Positions 1-6,573 of a stretch of DNA of 11,115 nt are shown piece by piece. A program made the position numbers and the translations under genes. Location: NCBI GenBank assembly GCA_039180865.1, contig JBCDCZ010000148.1:1-11115 (forward strand), written 5' to 3'. How positions within the stretch are numbered: the stretch's first letter is position 1; every line of letters begins with the position of its first letter. The notes under the pieces were generated by a model. The model ran no database searches. It was not told the origin of the DNA and saw nothing but the letters and a program-made list of their open reading frames with translations. This DNA is from JBCDCU01 sp039180865. GTDB lineage: Bacteria; Pseudomonadota; Alphaproteobacteria; Rhizobiales; JACESI01.

Positions 1-90
1 AACGTTGAGATGTCATCTTTGAGCGCCTCAAAAATGTCGCCCCCGGAATACGCTTGTTTCGTCGTCTGATGTTTTGCGATTGTGTTTCAC
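1..90 (-). pseudogene. Possible 5' fragment of a GntR-type regulator, frameshifted, running off the left edge
   Basis: On the minus strand a GTG at 90-88 opens a frame that stops after 20 codons. If one base is removed from the five-C run at 40-44, the reading continues to the window edge and gives a peptide containing FRGDIFEALKDDIST. That resembles the first helix of GntR-family winged-helix regulators, such as the DVVFQAIKSDILT stretch of the regulator at 2089-2760. The unshifted frame carrying GDIFEALKDDIST has no ATG, GTG or TTG start before its upstream stop. No good ribosome binding site precedes the GTG. It could be a disrupted gene, a base-call error, or chance, since only about 30 codons are visible. 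A competing plus-strand frame ends at 69. Low confidence. Confidence 0.22.
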
Positions 91-151
91 CGTAGCAAAC
101 CGCTCGCCGCACTAGACAGAACTGGCACCGCTGTTTTTCCAACGCACCACC

Positions 152-1195
152 CTACCCCGCCAGTTCAGGAAACCCATACGCCTCTGGGTAGGGCATCGGC
201 TTGATCGGGCCTTTGGGAATAGTCCGGTTCCAGGTGCGGCCGAAATAGCCCTGCCTGCAATGAATAAGCGAGCCGCTTTCAGCGACGCCCGGCAGCGCAT
301 AGACGCGGCAGAGCCAGCGCCACAAATGCGGATAGTCGAGGATCCGCGCGCCGTTTAACTTCATGCGCACATAATAGACCGGGTCATGGCGGTAGAGCGT
401 CGGGAAAAGCCTCAGGTCCGCCTCGGTAAACCTGTCCCCCGTCAGGAACGGACGCCCGTCCGACGCCAGTCTTTCTTCAAGGGCATCGAGCGCCTTGAAG
501 TAATTCTCAAAGGCCGTCTCATAAACCACCTGATCGCTTGAAAACCCCGCCTTATAGGACCCGTTGTTGATATTGACGTAGATATATTCGTTCACCTCAT
601 CGATCTCGGCGCGCAAGGCGGCATGCGCCTCGCCGCCGGGGTAAAGATCGAGCGCGTCTCCTGCCGCGTGAGTGCTTCCAAGGGCCTTGGCGTTGACGGC
701 GAGCATGCGCACGATCTCGGCACTCTCATTCGAGACGATGCGCTTCTGTTTCTTGTCAAAAAGGATCGGCACAGAACGCTCATCGGAGCCTTCGGCCGCA
801 TAGATCTCTTTTGCAAGCCGATAGCCCTCCCCGGTTGCGGTCTCTTCCGTGCATTCGGGAAGCGGTGCGCCAGTCAGCGGCGACGGCCTCAAAGGCGCGA
901 ATTGCCAGAAATTCGGCCCCGCCGGATCGTCATCCCCGGTGCGGTTCGGATAGGCGACATCCATAGAGATTGCGTCTTCCAAACCAAGCACTCCGCGCGC
1001 CAGGGTCACCCGATGGCACCAGGGGCAGTTGAGCGCGACAAAAAGATGATAGCGGCCCGCTTCTGCCGGAAACTCCGCACTCTCGCCAATCACATGGCGA
1101 AACCGGCTGACACCGCGCACGAATTCACCGCTCGCCCGGCGCTTTGCGGCATCCGTCTGGTTTTCTTCCTTCGAGATATCTATTGTGTCTGCCAT
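152..1195 (-). CDS. Glutathionyl-hydroquinone reductase (Xi-class glutathione S-transferase, YqjG/ECM4 family)
   Basis: Cytoplasmic glutathione-dependent reductase. Characterised members release glutathione from glutathionyl-hydroquinones and so rescue quinone adducts. The ATG at 1195 gives 347 residues, in the range of the family, and has GGAG six bases upstream; ATGs at 1201 and 1207 are possible alternatives. The N-terminal thioredoxin-like domain (about 46-165) carries NCPWCHR with the expected catalytic Cys57. Many members have CPWA, so the second cysteine, Cys60, is a variation. VP at 142-143 is the cis-proline site, and NES at 156-158 matches the glutathione-binding site. The helical C-terminal domain has the family stretch NGSYKAGF at 211-218 and YRHDPVYY near 268-275. 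The gene lies 21 bases after the hemerythrin stop, so the two probably share a transcript. The family call is firm; the physiological substrate is not known from sequence. Confidence 0.93.
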   Translation of the reverse strand: MADTIDISKEENQTDAAKRRASGEFVRGVSRFRHVIGESAEFPAEAGRYHLFVALNCPWCHRVTLARGVLGLEDAISMDVAYPNRTGDDDPAGPNFWQFAPLRPSPLTGAPLPECTEETATGEGYRLAKEIYAAEGSDERSVPILFDKKQKRIVSNESAEIVRMLAVNAKALGSTHAAGDALDLYPGGEAHAALRAEIDEVNEYIYVNINNGSYKAGFSSDQVVYETAFENYFKALDALEERLASDGRPFLTGDRFTEADLRLFPTLYRHDPVYYVRMKLNGARILDYPHLWRWLCRVYALPGVAESGSLIHCRQGYFGRTWNRTIPKGPIKPMPYPEAYGFPELAG

Positions 1196-1216
1196 TTTCA
1201 TCTCCATCTCTTTCCG

Positions 1217-1882
1217 TTAGCCGCGCAGTCGGTGGTGCAGAATGATCGGAACCGCCAGTTCTTCCTCGTCGGAAAGGTGGCGAGCGAGCAATCTATCAAT
1301 CGCGCGCGATAGGTCGTGCAATTGGCCGATCTTCTTATCTTCCAGACCGGACCCCGCTTCAAATCCCGCGATCAGATCGTTCGCTCCATCGGCAAAATCA
1401 TGCAGCACCTGATCGAGAACCTCATGGTCTTTTTCCAAAATTTCAAGACCACCCGCAAAGCGCGGGTCGGCTGCCAGCAATTCCGGGAAATAGCTCGTAT
1501 CTTCGAAATGATGGTGACCGTGGAGATTGCGGATGAGCGCGTCGCCATAATGGCTGAGCCGCACAAGCGTATTCTCAAGCGGGCGCTTGCGGTCGAGATA
1601 GCTCTCGAGATCGGTTCGGACGATGCCGGTCAATCGGCGAAACATCAAATGGGCGCCAAGCCAGTTTCGCGTCGGTTGATGAAAGCCGGGATGGCCCTCC
1701 CAATCGTCGCGGGGATATTGGCTTAGAAGAATACGGAACTCGTCCGGCATGTCGCTCTGGCGGATCGAATAGGCTGCGTCCTCTTCGGTCTTGAAAAGCA
1801 TTCCATCGGTTTCCGTCAGCATCGCCGCCATCCGCTCGTAAAATCGCGTTAGTGTTCCGGGTTCGGTGCCGACGCACCTCAT
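1217..1882 (-). CDS. Hemerythrin-like (HHE cation-binding domain) protein
   Basis: Predicted soluble four-helix-bundle protein of 221 residues that would bind a di-iron centre, as in hemerythrin-domain proteins that sense or bind oxygen, NO or iron. Candidate ligands follow the usual order: His78 (AHLMF), the cluster HGHHHFED at 121-128 with YFPEL after it, His153 (EKDHE), and His202 with the acidic run DEEE at 205-208. The residues before about 75 do not match the core domain and may be an N-terminal extension. I chose the ATG at 1882 because GAGAGG lies six bases upstream; a GTG at 1906 in the same frame lacks such support and falls inside a leader hairpin. The gene is first in a leftward operon with the glutathionyl-hydroquinone reductase, which suggests a redox or stress role (inference). 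No signal peptide or membrane segment is visible. Confidence 0.85.
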   Translation of the reverse strand: MRCVGTEPGTLTRFYERMAAMLTETDGMLFKTEEDAAYSIRQSDMPDEFRILLSQYPRDDWEGHPGFHQPTRNWLGAHLMFRRLTGIVRTDLESYLDRKRPLENTLVRLSHYGDALIRNLHGHHHFEDTSYFPELLAADPRFAGGLEILEKDHEVLDQVLHDFADGANDLIAGFEAGSGLEDKKIGQLHDLSRAIDRLLARHLSDEEELAVPIILHHRLRG

Positions 1883-1894
1883 CCGCCACCTCTC

Positions 1895-1912
1895 AAGATC
1901 GCACACGATCTT
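1895..1912 (-). promoter_or_regulatory. Leader hairpin touching the hemerythrin ribosome binding site
   Basis: A perfect 7-base inverted repeat, AAGATCG / CGATCTT, encloses a four-base loop (TGTG on the minus strand). It ends directly next to the GAGAGG ribosome binding site at 1894-1889 of the hemerythrin gene. In the leftward transcript this stem would form in the 5' leader and could affect ribosome access. The structure is seen directly; a regulatory role is inference. Confidence 0.45.
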
Positions 1913-1927
1913 CCGCGAAAAAGGGAT

Positions 1928-1952
1928 TGAACACTCTGTTCACCGAACGGTG
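1928..1952. promoter_or_regulatory. Candidate operator (TetR-like palindrome) upstream of the hemerythrin operon
   Basis: TGAACActcTGTTCA at 1928-1942 is a perfect 6-base inverted repeat with a three-base spacer, the shape typical of TetR-family operators. It overlaps a second inverted repeat, CACCG-AA-CGGTG, at 1941-1952. The site is about 46 bases upstream of the hemerythrin ATG, where a repressor would block transcription. No TetR gene is visible in the window, so the binding protein is unknown. I could not assign convincing -35 and -10 boxes. Confidence 0.45.
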
Positions 1953-2071
1953 CGCGAAGGGACGTCTCTCCGCCATGTGGTGGCGGGTGGAGTTTTGGGA
2001 TTGCCCCCGCACTCAAACACTGCGGGCGAGCCGGGAGACCATCAATGGCTCTGCGGCGAGCCCCCACCAAA

Positions 2072-2087
2072 ACCTGAAAACGCAGGT
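2072..2087 (-). terminator. Weak candidate terminator after the GntR gene
   Basis: One base past the TAA of the GntR gene, the leftward transcript would form a 5-base stem, ACCTG / CAGGT, around a six-base loop, and the stem runs into TTTT. The stem is short and the T run is broken early, so this is only a possible terminator. Confidence 0.25.
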
Positions 2088-2088
2088 G

Positions 2089-2760
2089 TTAAAAGTCGAT
2101 ACCACTCTTCAGGAAAATGTCGGTTGTTGTCTGCAAATGAGAGCGAATGAGAGCGCGAACCGATGACTGATCGCGCTTCAAAACCGCGTCCTTGATCGCC
2201 TGGTGCTCAGCAGCAACGTTCCGGTCGGTGCGGTCGAGGGGGACCGACAGACGCCGATAGCGCTCCGCGCGTTCATAAAGCATGTGGCGCACGCGATTAA
2301 GCCAGGAGTTCGAGCAACCAGAGACCAAAGCGTTGTGAAAATCACTGTGCGCTTCCACCCACTCATCACTGAGTTTGTTCGGTTCGCCCGGGGCTCTGTC
2401 ATCCGTGTTTTGAAGACAATGGAAAGCGGCGATAACCGAGCCTTCCCATTTGACGTCGCCCTGCTCAATGGACATGCTCAAGCATGTTTGCTCGATGGAA
2501 ATGCGCGCTTCGGTCAAATCAATGAGATCATTTCGGTCAATAGGCGAGACGCGAAAGCCCTTTTGAGGTTCCGCCTGGACCAGATCTTCCGTGACAAGGC
2601 GGGACAACGCCTCCCGAACAACACCGAGACTGACATCGTATTTCTCGGTCAGGGCATTGATTTTCAGTTTCTCCGATGGCTTGAGCCGCACCGTGAGGAT
2701 ATCGGACTTAATCGCCTGAAAGACGACATCAGCACGATTGCTTTTAGGGGTGTCCAACAT
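2089..2760 (-). CDS. GntR-family transcriptional regulator with FCD domain (FadR subfamily, CsiR-like)
   Basis: Probable ligand-responsive repressor of the neighbouring catabolic genes, 223 residues, a normal length. Residues 10-73 form the winged helix-turn-helix, with PSEKLKINALTEKYDVS, then VVREALSRL and EDLVQAEPQKGFRV. Residues about 78-215 match the FCD ligand-binding domain. Likely metal-site histidines are His138 and His142 (AHSDFH), His186 (AAEHQAI) and His208 (RSHLQ). The stretches CSNSWLNRVR and LYERAERYRRL resemble CsiR-type members. GGAG lies eight bases before the ATG. It is divergent from the FAH/dioxygenase pair, the usual layout for a local regulator of its target operon. The effector is probably a pathway substrate or intermediate carrying an acid group (family knowledge plus inference). 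Confidence 0.9.
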   Translation of the reverse strand: MLDTPKSNRADVVFQAIKSDILTVRLKPSEKLKINALTEKYDVSLGVVREALSRLVTEDLVQAEPQKGFRVSPIDRNDLIDLTEARISIEQTCLSMSIEQGDVKWEGSVIAAFHCLQNTDDRAPGEPNKLSDEWVEAHSDFHNALVSGCSNSWLNRVRHMLYERAERYRRLSVPLDRTDRNVAAEHQAIKDAVLKRDQSSVRALIRSHLQTTTDIFLKSGIDF

Positions 2761-2918
2761 TCACATGGCTCCAAAATATCGATTTCTTTCGCACGCTTGG
2801 TGTTAATGCGTAATGTAGCGAAAACCCATAATAAGTCTACTATTCTAAATAAAATATATTTTATTGACTAAAACAGATTTCTTTGGCAGGCTCCCTCAAA
2901 ATTCTGAGAGGTGAAGCG
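2761..2918. promoter_or_regulatory. Divergent promoter region between the GntR and FAH genes, with an AT-rich palindrome
   Basis: This 158-base AT-rich gap must hold both divergent promoters. It contains a perfect 18-base palindrome, AATAAAATATATTTTATT, at 2848-2865. On the minus strand, 2867-2856 reads TCAATAAAATAT, which recurs exactly at 5452-5463 in the other divergent promoter region of the cluster. The core AAATATATTT at 2852-2861 also recurs at 5477-5486. A TTGACT at 2864-2869 could be a rightward -35 box, but I see no matching -10. An operator for the GntR protein is a reasonable inference; such an AT-only palindrome is not the textbook GntR consensus. Confidence 0.5.
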
Positions 2919-3803
2919 ATGAGATTTTTTACATATCAACAAGACGGCATAAGGGGCCTTGGCCTGCGTATGGGCGATGACCTTTACGGCATTTTGGAAA
3001 GTTCACCAGCTTATCCGGGTGGCCTGGAAGATCTGATATCCAAAGGAATGGCGGGCTTGGACTCGGCTTCAAAAACCCTCATGAACGCGCCACTGACGGG
3101 TGACTTCTCCTATCTTCCAACTATTCCGAGCCCCGGGAAGATCATTTGCGTCGGCCTCAATTACGCCGATCACACGACGGAATCCGGATATGACCAGCCC
3201 GATTATCCGACACTTTTTCCGCGTTTTACAACGTCGCTGGTGGCCCATGATCAAGACATGATCGCCCCGCTTGATCTTTCGGACACCTTGGATTTTGAAG
3301 GCGAAGTCGCCGTCATCATAGGCACTGGCGGAAGTCACATTTCCAAAGAAGATGCGCTCGGCCATGTGGCAGGATACGCCCTTTTTAATGACGGATCGGT
3401 GAGGGATTATCAATTCAAGTCACCGCAATGGACCGTTGGCAAAAACTTCGACGGAACCGGCGCATTCGGCCCGGACTTCATTACGGCAGACGAGCTTCCT
3501 GAGGGCGCGCGTAATTTGAAAATCGAAACACGTCTAAACGGCAAAACGGTGCAATCGGCCAATACTGACCAGCTCATCTTCGACGTCCCGACATTGATCT
3601 CTGTGATTTCGGAGGCGATCACGCTCGAACCTGCGGATGTGATCGTGACCGGCACCCCGTCCGGGATTGGCCACGCACGCACGCCGAAACTTTACATGCA
3701 ACCCGGCGATATCTGCGAAGTCGAGGTTGAAGGAATGGGTGTCCTTAAGAACAGGATTGCTGCCGCACCGGGTCTCACCAGTGGCGAAAGAGTAGGACAT
3801 TGA
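2919..3803 (+). CDS. Fumarylacetoacetate hydrolase (FAH) family enzyme
   Basis: Metal-dependent hydrolase, hydratase or decarboxylase of the FAH fold, 294 residues. Family members act on oxo-acid products of aromatic ring cleavage. The N-terminal cap domain spans about 1-70. The catalytic domain follows, with the metal ligands in LDFEGEVAVIIG (Glu127, Glu129) and YALFNDGSVRDYQ (Asp158), the lysine in WTVGKNFDGTGAFGP (Lys175), and VTGTPSGIGHAR at 243-254. The ATG at 2919 has GAGAGG ahead of it at 2906-2911; a TTG at 2883 in frame is less likely. It is first in a pair with the extradiol dioxygenase, whose ATG follows its TGA with no gap. This fits hydrolysis or hydration of the dioxygenase's ring-fission product. 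The exact reaction cannot be told from sequence. Confidence 0.92.
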   Translation: MRFFTYQQDGIRGLGLRMGDDLYGILESSPAYPGGLEDLISKGMAGLDSASKTLMNAPLTGDFSYLPTIPSPGKIICVGLNYADHTTESGYDQPDYPTLFPRFTTSLVAHDQDMIAPLDLSDTLDFEGEVAVIIGTGGSHISKEDALGHVAGYALFNDGSVRDYQFKSPQWTVGKNFDGTGAFGPDFITADELPEGARNLKIETRLNGKTVQSANTDQLIFDVPTLISVISEAITLEPADVIVTGTPSGIGHARTPKLYMQPGDICEVEVEGMGVLKNRIAAAPGLTSGERVGH

Positions 3804-4769
3804 ATGACCATAGCCGGGGGATACATCAAGCCGGAGGTCACCAAGGGTCTTTTGGGGGTTCACTCGCTCGATACATTCGTGATGAGTGTCCCGGACCTGA
3901 AAGAAGCTTCCGACTTTTACAATGCATTCGGACTGAATGTCTTGGAGCGCTCGAACTGCCTCGCCTTTCAAACGGACGGCATTGACCATGACTGGATGAT
4001 GCTGACCGAAAGCCAGAAGAAAAGCGTCCATCATCTGAGCTTCGGCTGTTACCCCGAAGACATTGATCCGCTGAAGCGACGCATCGAACGAGAAAAAATC
4101 CGTTTGCTCGATCCCCCATCAGGGTTTGAATCAAATGGACTTTGGTTTCGGGACCCTGACCACCAGCTGATCGAAATTAGGGTTGCGCCCAAAACGTCGC
4201 TTTCTGAAAAAGCACATGGAGAGTATGTCAGCTCAGTGCCGGGAGAGCGCGGTGCGCCTTATCGGAAAATTGCCGGGGCTGTTCGCCCTCGCCGCATGGC
4301 TCATCTCCTGATGTTCACGCATTCCGTGCAGAAATCCATCGACTTTTACGCCAGGATCCTTGGATTGCGCCTATCCGACCGCACGGGTGACATTATCGCC
4401 TTCATGCATGGGGTCCACGGATCCGACCATCACATGATCGCTTTCGTGCACAGCGAAGGACCCGGCATTCATCATATCTCCTGGGATGTCCCCGGCATCC
4501 AGGAGGTCGGACTTGGCGCGATGCAGATGGCCGACAAAGGGTATCAAAAAGGCTGGGGTGTCGGACGCCATGTCTTGGGATCCAACTACTTTCATTACGT
4601 CCGGGATCCATGGGGCAGTTATTCGGAATATTCCGCCGATATGGATTTTGTCCCGGCGGGCATGAATTGGGATGGAAAAGACTACGAACCGGAGGATGGG
4701 TTTTATCTGTGGGGTCCAACGCCCCCCGAGGATTTCGGCACCAATTATGAAATATCGGAAACCCCTTGA
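3804..4769 (+). CDS. Type I extradiol (catechol 2,3-) dioxygenase, VOC superfamily
   Basis: Fe(II) or Mn(II) dioxygenase of 321 residues, expected to open a catechol-type ring next to its two hydroxyls using O2. It has two VOC modules, about 18-128 and 165-280, as in BphC-type enzymes. The C-terminal module keeps the metal ligands: His167 (RMAHLLMF), His223 or His224 (GIHHISWDV) and Glu275 (SYSEYSADMDF). His256 and Tyr265 sit 9 apart, and Tyr265 to Glu275 is 10, matching the spacing of the second-shell His and Tyr of BphC as I recall it. The N-terminal module lacks the full set, as usual. AGGA at 3794-3797 inside the previous gene is its ribosome binding site, so the pair is translationally linked. 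No ring-hydroxylating enzyme is in the window, so the catechol is either imported or made elsewhere. Which diol it cleaves is unknown. Confidence 0.9.
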   Translation: MTIAGGYIKPEVTKGLLGVHSLDTFVMSVPDLKEASDFYNAFGLNVLERSNCLAFQTDGIDHDWMMLTESQKKSVHHLSFGCYPEDIDPLKRRIEREKIRLLDPPSGFESNGLWFRDPDHQLIEIRVAPKTSLSEKAHGEYVSSVPGERGAPYRKIAGAVRPRRMAHLLMFTHSVQKSIDFYARILGLRLSDRTGDIIAFMHGVHGSDHHMIAFVHSEGPGIHHISWDVPGIQEVGLGAMQMADKGYQKGWGVGRHVLGSNYFHYVRDPWGSYSEYSADMDFVPAGMNWDGKDYEPEDGFYLWGPTPPEDFGTNYEISETP

Positions 4770-4799
4770 ACCATTCGAGACAATCCGTAATGGATCCAC

Positions 4800-4831
4800 A
4801 AAGCGCCGCCTCAATCGAAGCGGCGCTTTTT
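4800..4831. terminator. Strong hairpin terminator between convergent genes
   Basis: A perfect 10-base stem, AAAGCGCCGC (4800-4809) and GCGGCGCTTT (4820-4829), with a 10-base loop, leads into TTTTT on the plus strand. It ends the FAH/dioxygenase transcript 30 bases after its stop. It also lies 6 bases beyond the stop of the leftward RutE-like gene. On that strand the T run is only the three bases of the stem, so it probably works better rightward. Confidence 0.85.
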
Positions 4832-4836
4832 GCTTG

Positions 4837-5427
4837 TCACAAAACGTCCGCGATTTCGTCAAATCCGAGACGGGGCGATTGCGGGAACAACGCTGCCGGA
4901 TCGCCATGTCCGAGGTTCAAAAGGAAATTTGACCGGATGTTTGTGCCCTTAAAGAACTCCTGATCGACAGCCTTGTTGTCAAATCCTGACATGGGGCCGC
5001 AGTCGAGCCCCAATGCTCTAGCGGCAAGGAGAAGATAAGCGCCCTGCAAAGTCCCGTTTCGAAAGGCCGTGCTTTCAATCATGTCGGCTTTACCGGCGAA
5101 CATTTCCCGCATGTCTTTGTGCGGAAAGAGCGACGGCAATGTCTCTACAAAATCCAGATCGTAGGCAACGATCGTTACCACCGGTGCTGTCATCGTCTTT
5201 TCCACGTTGCCGGGAGCAAGCATGGGCTTAATGCGTTCCTTCGCCGACAGAGTGACCAAGAAGACCAGCCGCGAAGGCTGACAGTTGACGCTTGTCGGGC
5301 CCATTTGGGCAAGCTCCTGTATTTTCTTGAGAAGTTCCACATCCACCGGTTTGTCTTGCCATCCATTCTGCGAGCGGGCCGACATGAACATGCGGTCCAC
5401 GGCTTCGGAATTTTGGGTATGCTCCAT
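4837..5427 (-). CDS. Nitroreductase-family flavoprotein, RutE/HadB type (malonic semialdehyde reductase-like)
   Basis: FMN-dependent NAD(P)H oxidoreductase of 196 residues, by my recollection the same length as E. coli RutE, which reduces malonic semialdehyde to 3-hydroxypropionate in uracil breakdown. RutE-like stretches run along the whole protein: ARSQNGWQDKPV (17-28), the FMN-binding GPTSVNCQPSR (43-53), TAPVVTIVAYD (80-90), LPSLFPHKD (97-105), ESTAFRNGTLQGAYLL (118-133), GLDCGPMSGFD (140-150) and NLGHGD (171-176). AGAGG lies about 10 bases before the ATG. No other rut gene is present, so a role in pyrimidine breakdown is not supported here. It is divergent from the TRAP operon and shares its control region, so it may reduce a semialdehyde made by this pathway. 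Relatives such as HadB act as flavin reductases, which is the main alternative. Confidence 0.87.
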   Translation of the reverse strand: MEHTQNSEAVDRMFMSARSQNGWQDKPVDVELLKKIQELAQMGPTSVNCQPSRLVFLVTLSAKERIKPMLAPGNVEKTMTAPVVTIVAYDLDFVETLPSLFPHKDMREMFAGKADMIESTAFRNGTLQGAYLLLAARALGLDCGPMSGFDNKAVDQEFFKGTNIRSNFLLNLGHGDPAALFPQSPRLGFDEIADVL

Positions 5428-5523
5428 GATTTTCTCTACCTCTGCTGATAATCAATAAAATATGTGATTGCTAAAAAAATATATTTATGCAAGTCTCATC
5501 TTATAAAATCTTGGGAGGTAGAT
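5428..5523. promoter_or_regulatory. Divergent promoter region between the RutE-like and TRAP genes, with operator-like repeats
   Basis: This 96-base AT-rich gap controls both directions. It holds CAATAAAATATGTGATTG at 5453-5470, an imperfect 18-base palindrome with seven of nine pairs matching. The core AAATATATTT lies at 5477-5486. TCAATAAAATAT at 5452-5463 is identical to 2867-2856 on the minus strand in the GntR/FAH gap, which points to a common regulator. GGGAGG at 5513-5518 is the binding-protein ribosome site. The promoter boxes themselves are not clear. Confidence 0.5.
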
Positions 5524-6573
5524 ATGAGACTTTTGACACTTGCGATCGGCGTCCTGGCCACATCCGCCGCATTCGCGGAAACGAGAAATCTGACGATTGC
5601 ATCAAGCCATCCGACCACAGTCCCTTGGGTGGGCACGATGAAGAACCATGTGCAGCCTGAGCTGAATGCGCGCCTCAAGGCACAAGGCAGCGATTTTCGT
5701 ATCGAGTGGACGGAAGGATATGGCGGAGCTCTCTATAAGCTCCAAGACACTCTGGAAGCAGTGGAAACCGGGCTCGCTGATATCGGCTGGGTTGGCACTC
5801 TTTGGGAGCCCGCCAAAATGCCCCTACAGCAAATTGCCTTCAACACGCCGTTCACGACCAACGATCTCGTCACGCAGCTTGAAATCATCAACGAACTCCA
5901 CGAGGAGATCCCCTCCCTTCGCGCCTCATGGAACAAGCGCGGTATGGTGTTTTTGGGCGCGCAGGGAAATGAGACCTATCATTTATTCACGACTGAGCCG
6001 GTCGACAGCCTCGACGACCTCAAGGGCAAAAAGATACTGGCGCCGGGGCTGGCCGCCAATTGGCTCAAGGGAACGGGTGCAATTGCCGTCGATGGCGGAC
6101 TTCCAAGTTACTATACCCAACTTCAAACAGGGGTCGCGGACGGCGTGATCGTCATGGTCACGGGCGCCTATCCATTCAAGCTCTATGAAGTCGCCCCTTA
6201 CATGACCCATGTGAATATCGGGTCTGTCTTTGCCGGCGGCCTGGCGGTCAACAAAGACACCTTTGAGAGCCTGCCCGCCGAAGCGCAATCCATCCTTCGA
6301 GACTTGGGTAAAGAATACACAAGGCTGCATGCCGAAGAGATCATGGCGCGGTACGACCGTTTCCTCGCCGATATGCAGACCAATCACGGCTTGACTGTTC
6401 TTCATTTGAGCGAAGCCGACCGGAAAGCATGGATCGACGGATTGCCGGATTTGGCCGGGCAATGGGCTCAGGAACTGGATGCCCAGGGCCTCGAAGCCAC
6501 GACTGTTCTCGAAGCGTATATGGGCAAGGTCGTTGATCGCGTCGGTGCACCCGAACGGGCATGGACAAACTGA
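5524..6573 (+). CDS. TRAP transporter solute-binding protein (DctP family)
   Basis: Periplasmic binding protein, 349 residues, that captures the substrate for the TRAP permease encoded next. The ATG at 5524 follows GGGAGG by five bases; the upstream in-frame GTG at 5464 lies within the promoter repeats and would spoil the signal peptide. Residues 1-18 (MRLLTLAIGVLATSAAFA) form a signal peptide with probable cleavage after AFA. Family features include WVGTLWEPAKMPLQQIAFNTPF (split at 89-100 and 101-110), FLGAQGNETYHLFT (143-156), DSLDDLKGKKILAPG (161-175) and FAGGLAVNKDTFESLP (236-251). In most DctP proteins the segment after DLKG reads KIRVP, where the arginine binds the substrate carboxylate; here it is KILAP, with Leu172 in that place. 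The substrate may therefore not be an ordinary carboxylate, or may be held differently. The family call is firm; the ligand is unknown. Confidence 0.93.
   Translation: MRLLTLAIGVLATSAAFAETRNLTIASSHPTTVPWVGTMKNHVQPELNARLKAQGSDFRIEWTEGYGGALYKLQDTLEAVETGLADIGWVGTLWEPAKMPLQQIAFNTPFTTNDLVTQLEIINELHEEIPSLRASWNKRGMVFLGAQGNETYHLFTTEPVDSLDDLKGKKILAPGLAANWLKGTGAIAVDGGLPSYYTQLQTGVADGVIVMVTGAYPFKLYEVAPYMTHVNIGSVFAGGLAVNKDTFESLPAEAQSILRDLGKEYTRLHAEEIMARYDRFLADMQTNHGLTVLHLSEADRKAWIDGLPDLAGQWAQELDAQGLEATTVLEAYMGKVVDRVGAPERAWTN

Noticed and set aside
623..1312. Long plus-strand open frame of 229 codons
   Set aside because: It lies opposite the glutathionyl-hydroquinone reductase gene, whose motifs are clear; its own translation shows no recognisable domain and no ribosome site.
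2006..2026. CCCGCA / TGCGGG inverted repeat in the gap between the GntR and hemerythrin genes
   Set aside because: A 6-base GC stem with a 9-base loop and no T run on either strand; neither a terminator nor a convincing operator.
2203..2871. Long plus-strand open frame of 222 codons
   Set aside because: It is antisense to the GntR regulator and runs through the divergent promoter; it has no domain signature.
4354..4797. Five GGATCC hexamers within about 445 bases (4354, 4419, 4578, 4604, 4792)
   Set aside because: Denser than expected by chance, but four lie inside the dioxygenase gene in two different reading frames and encode ordinary residues. No larger repeat surrounds them, so I treat it as coincidence.
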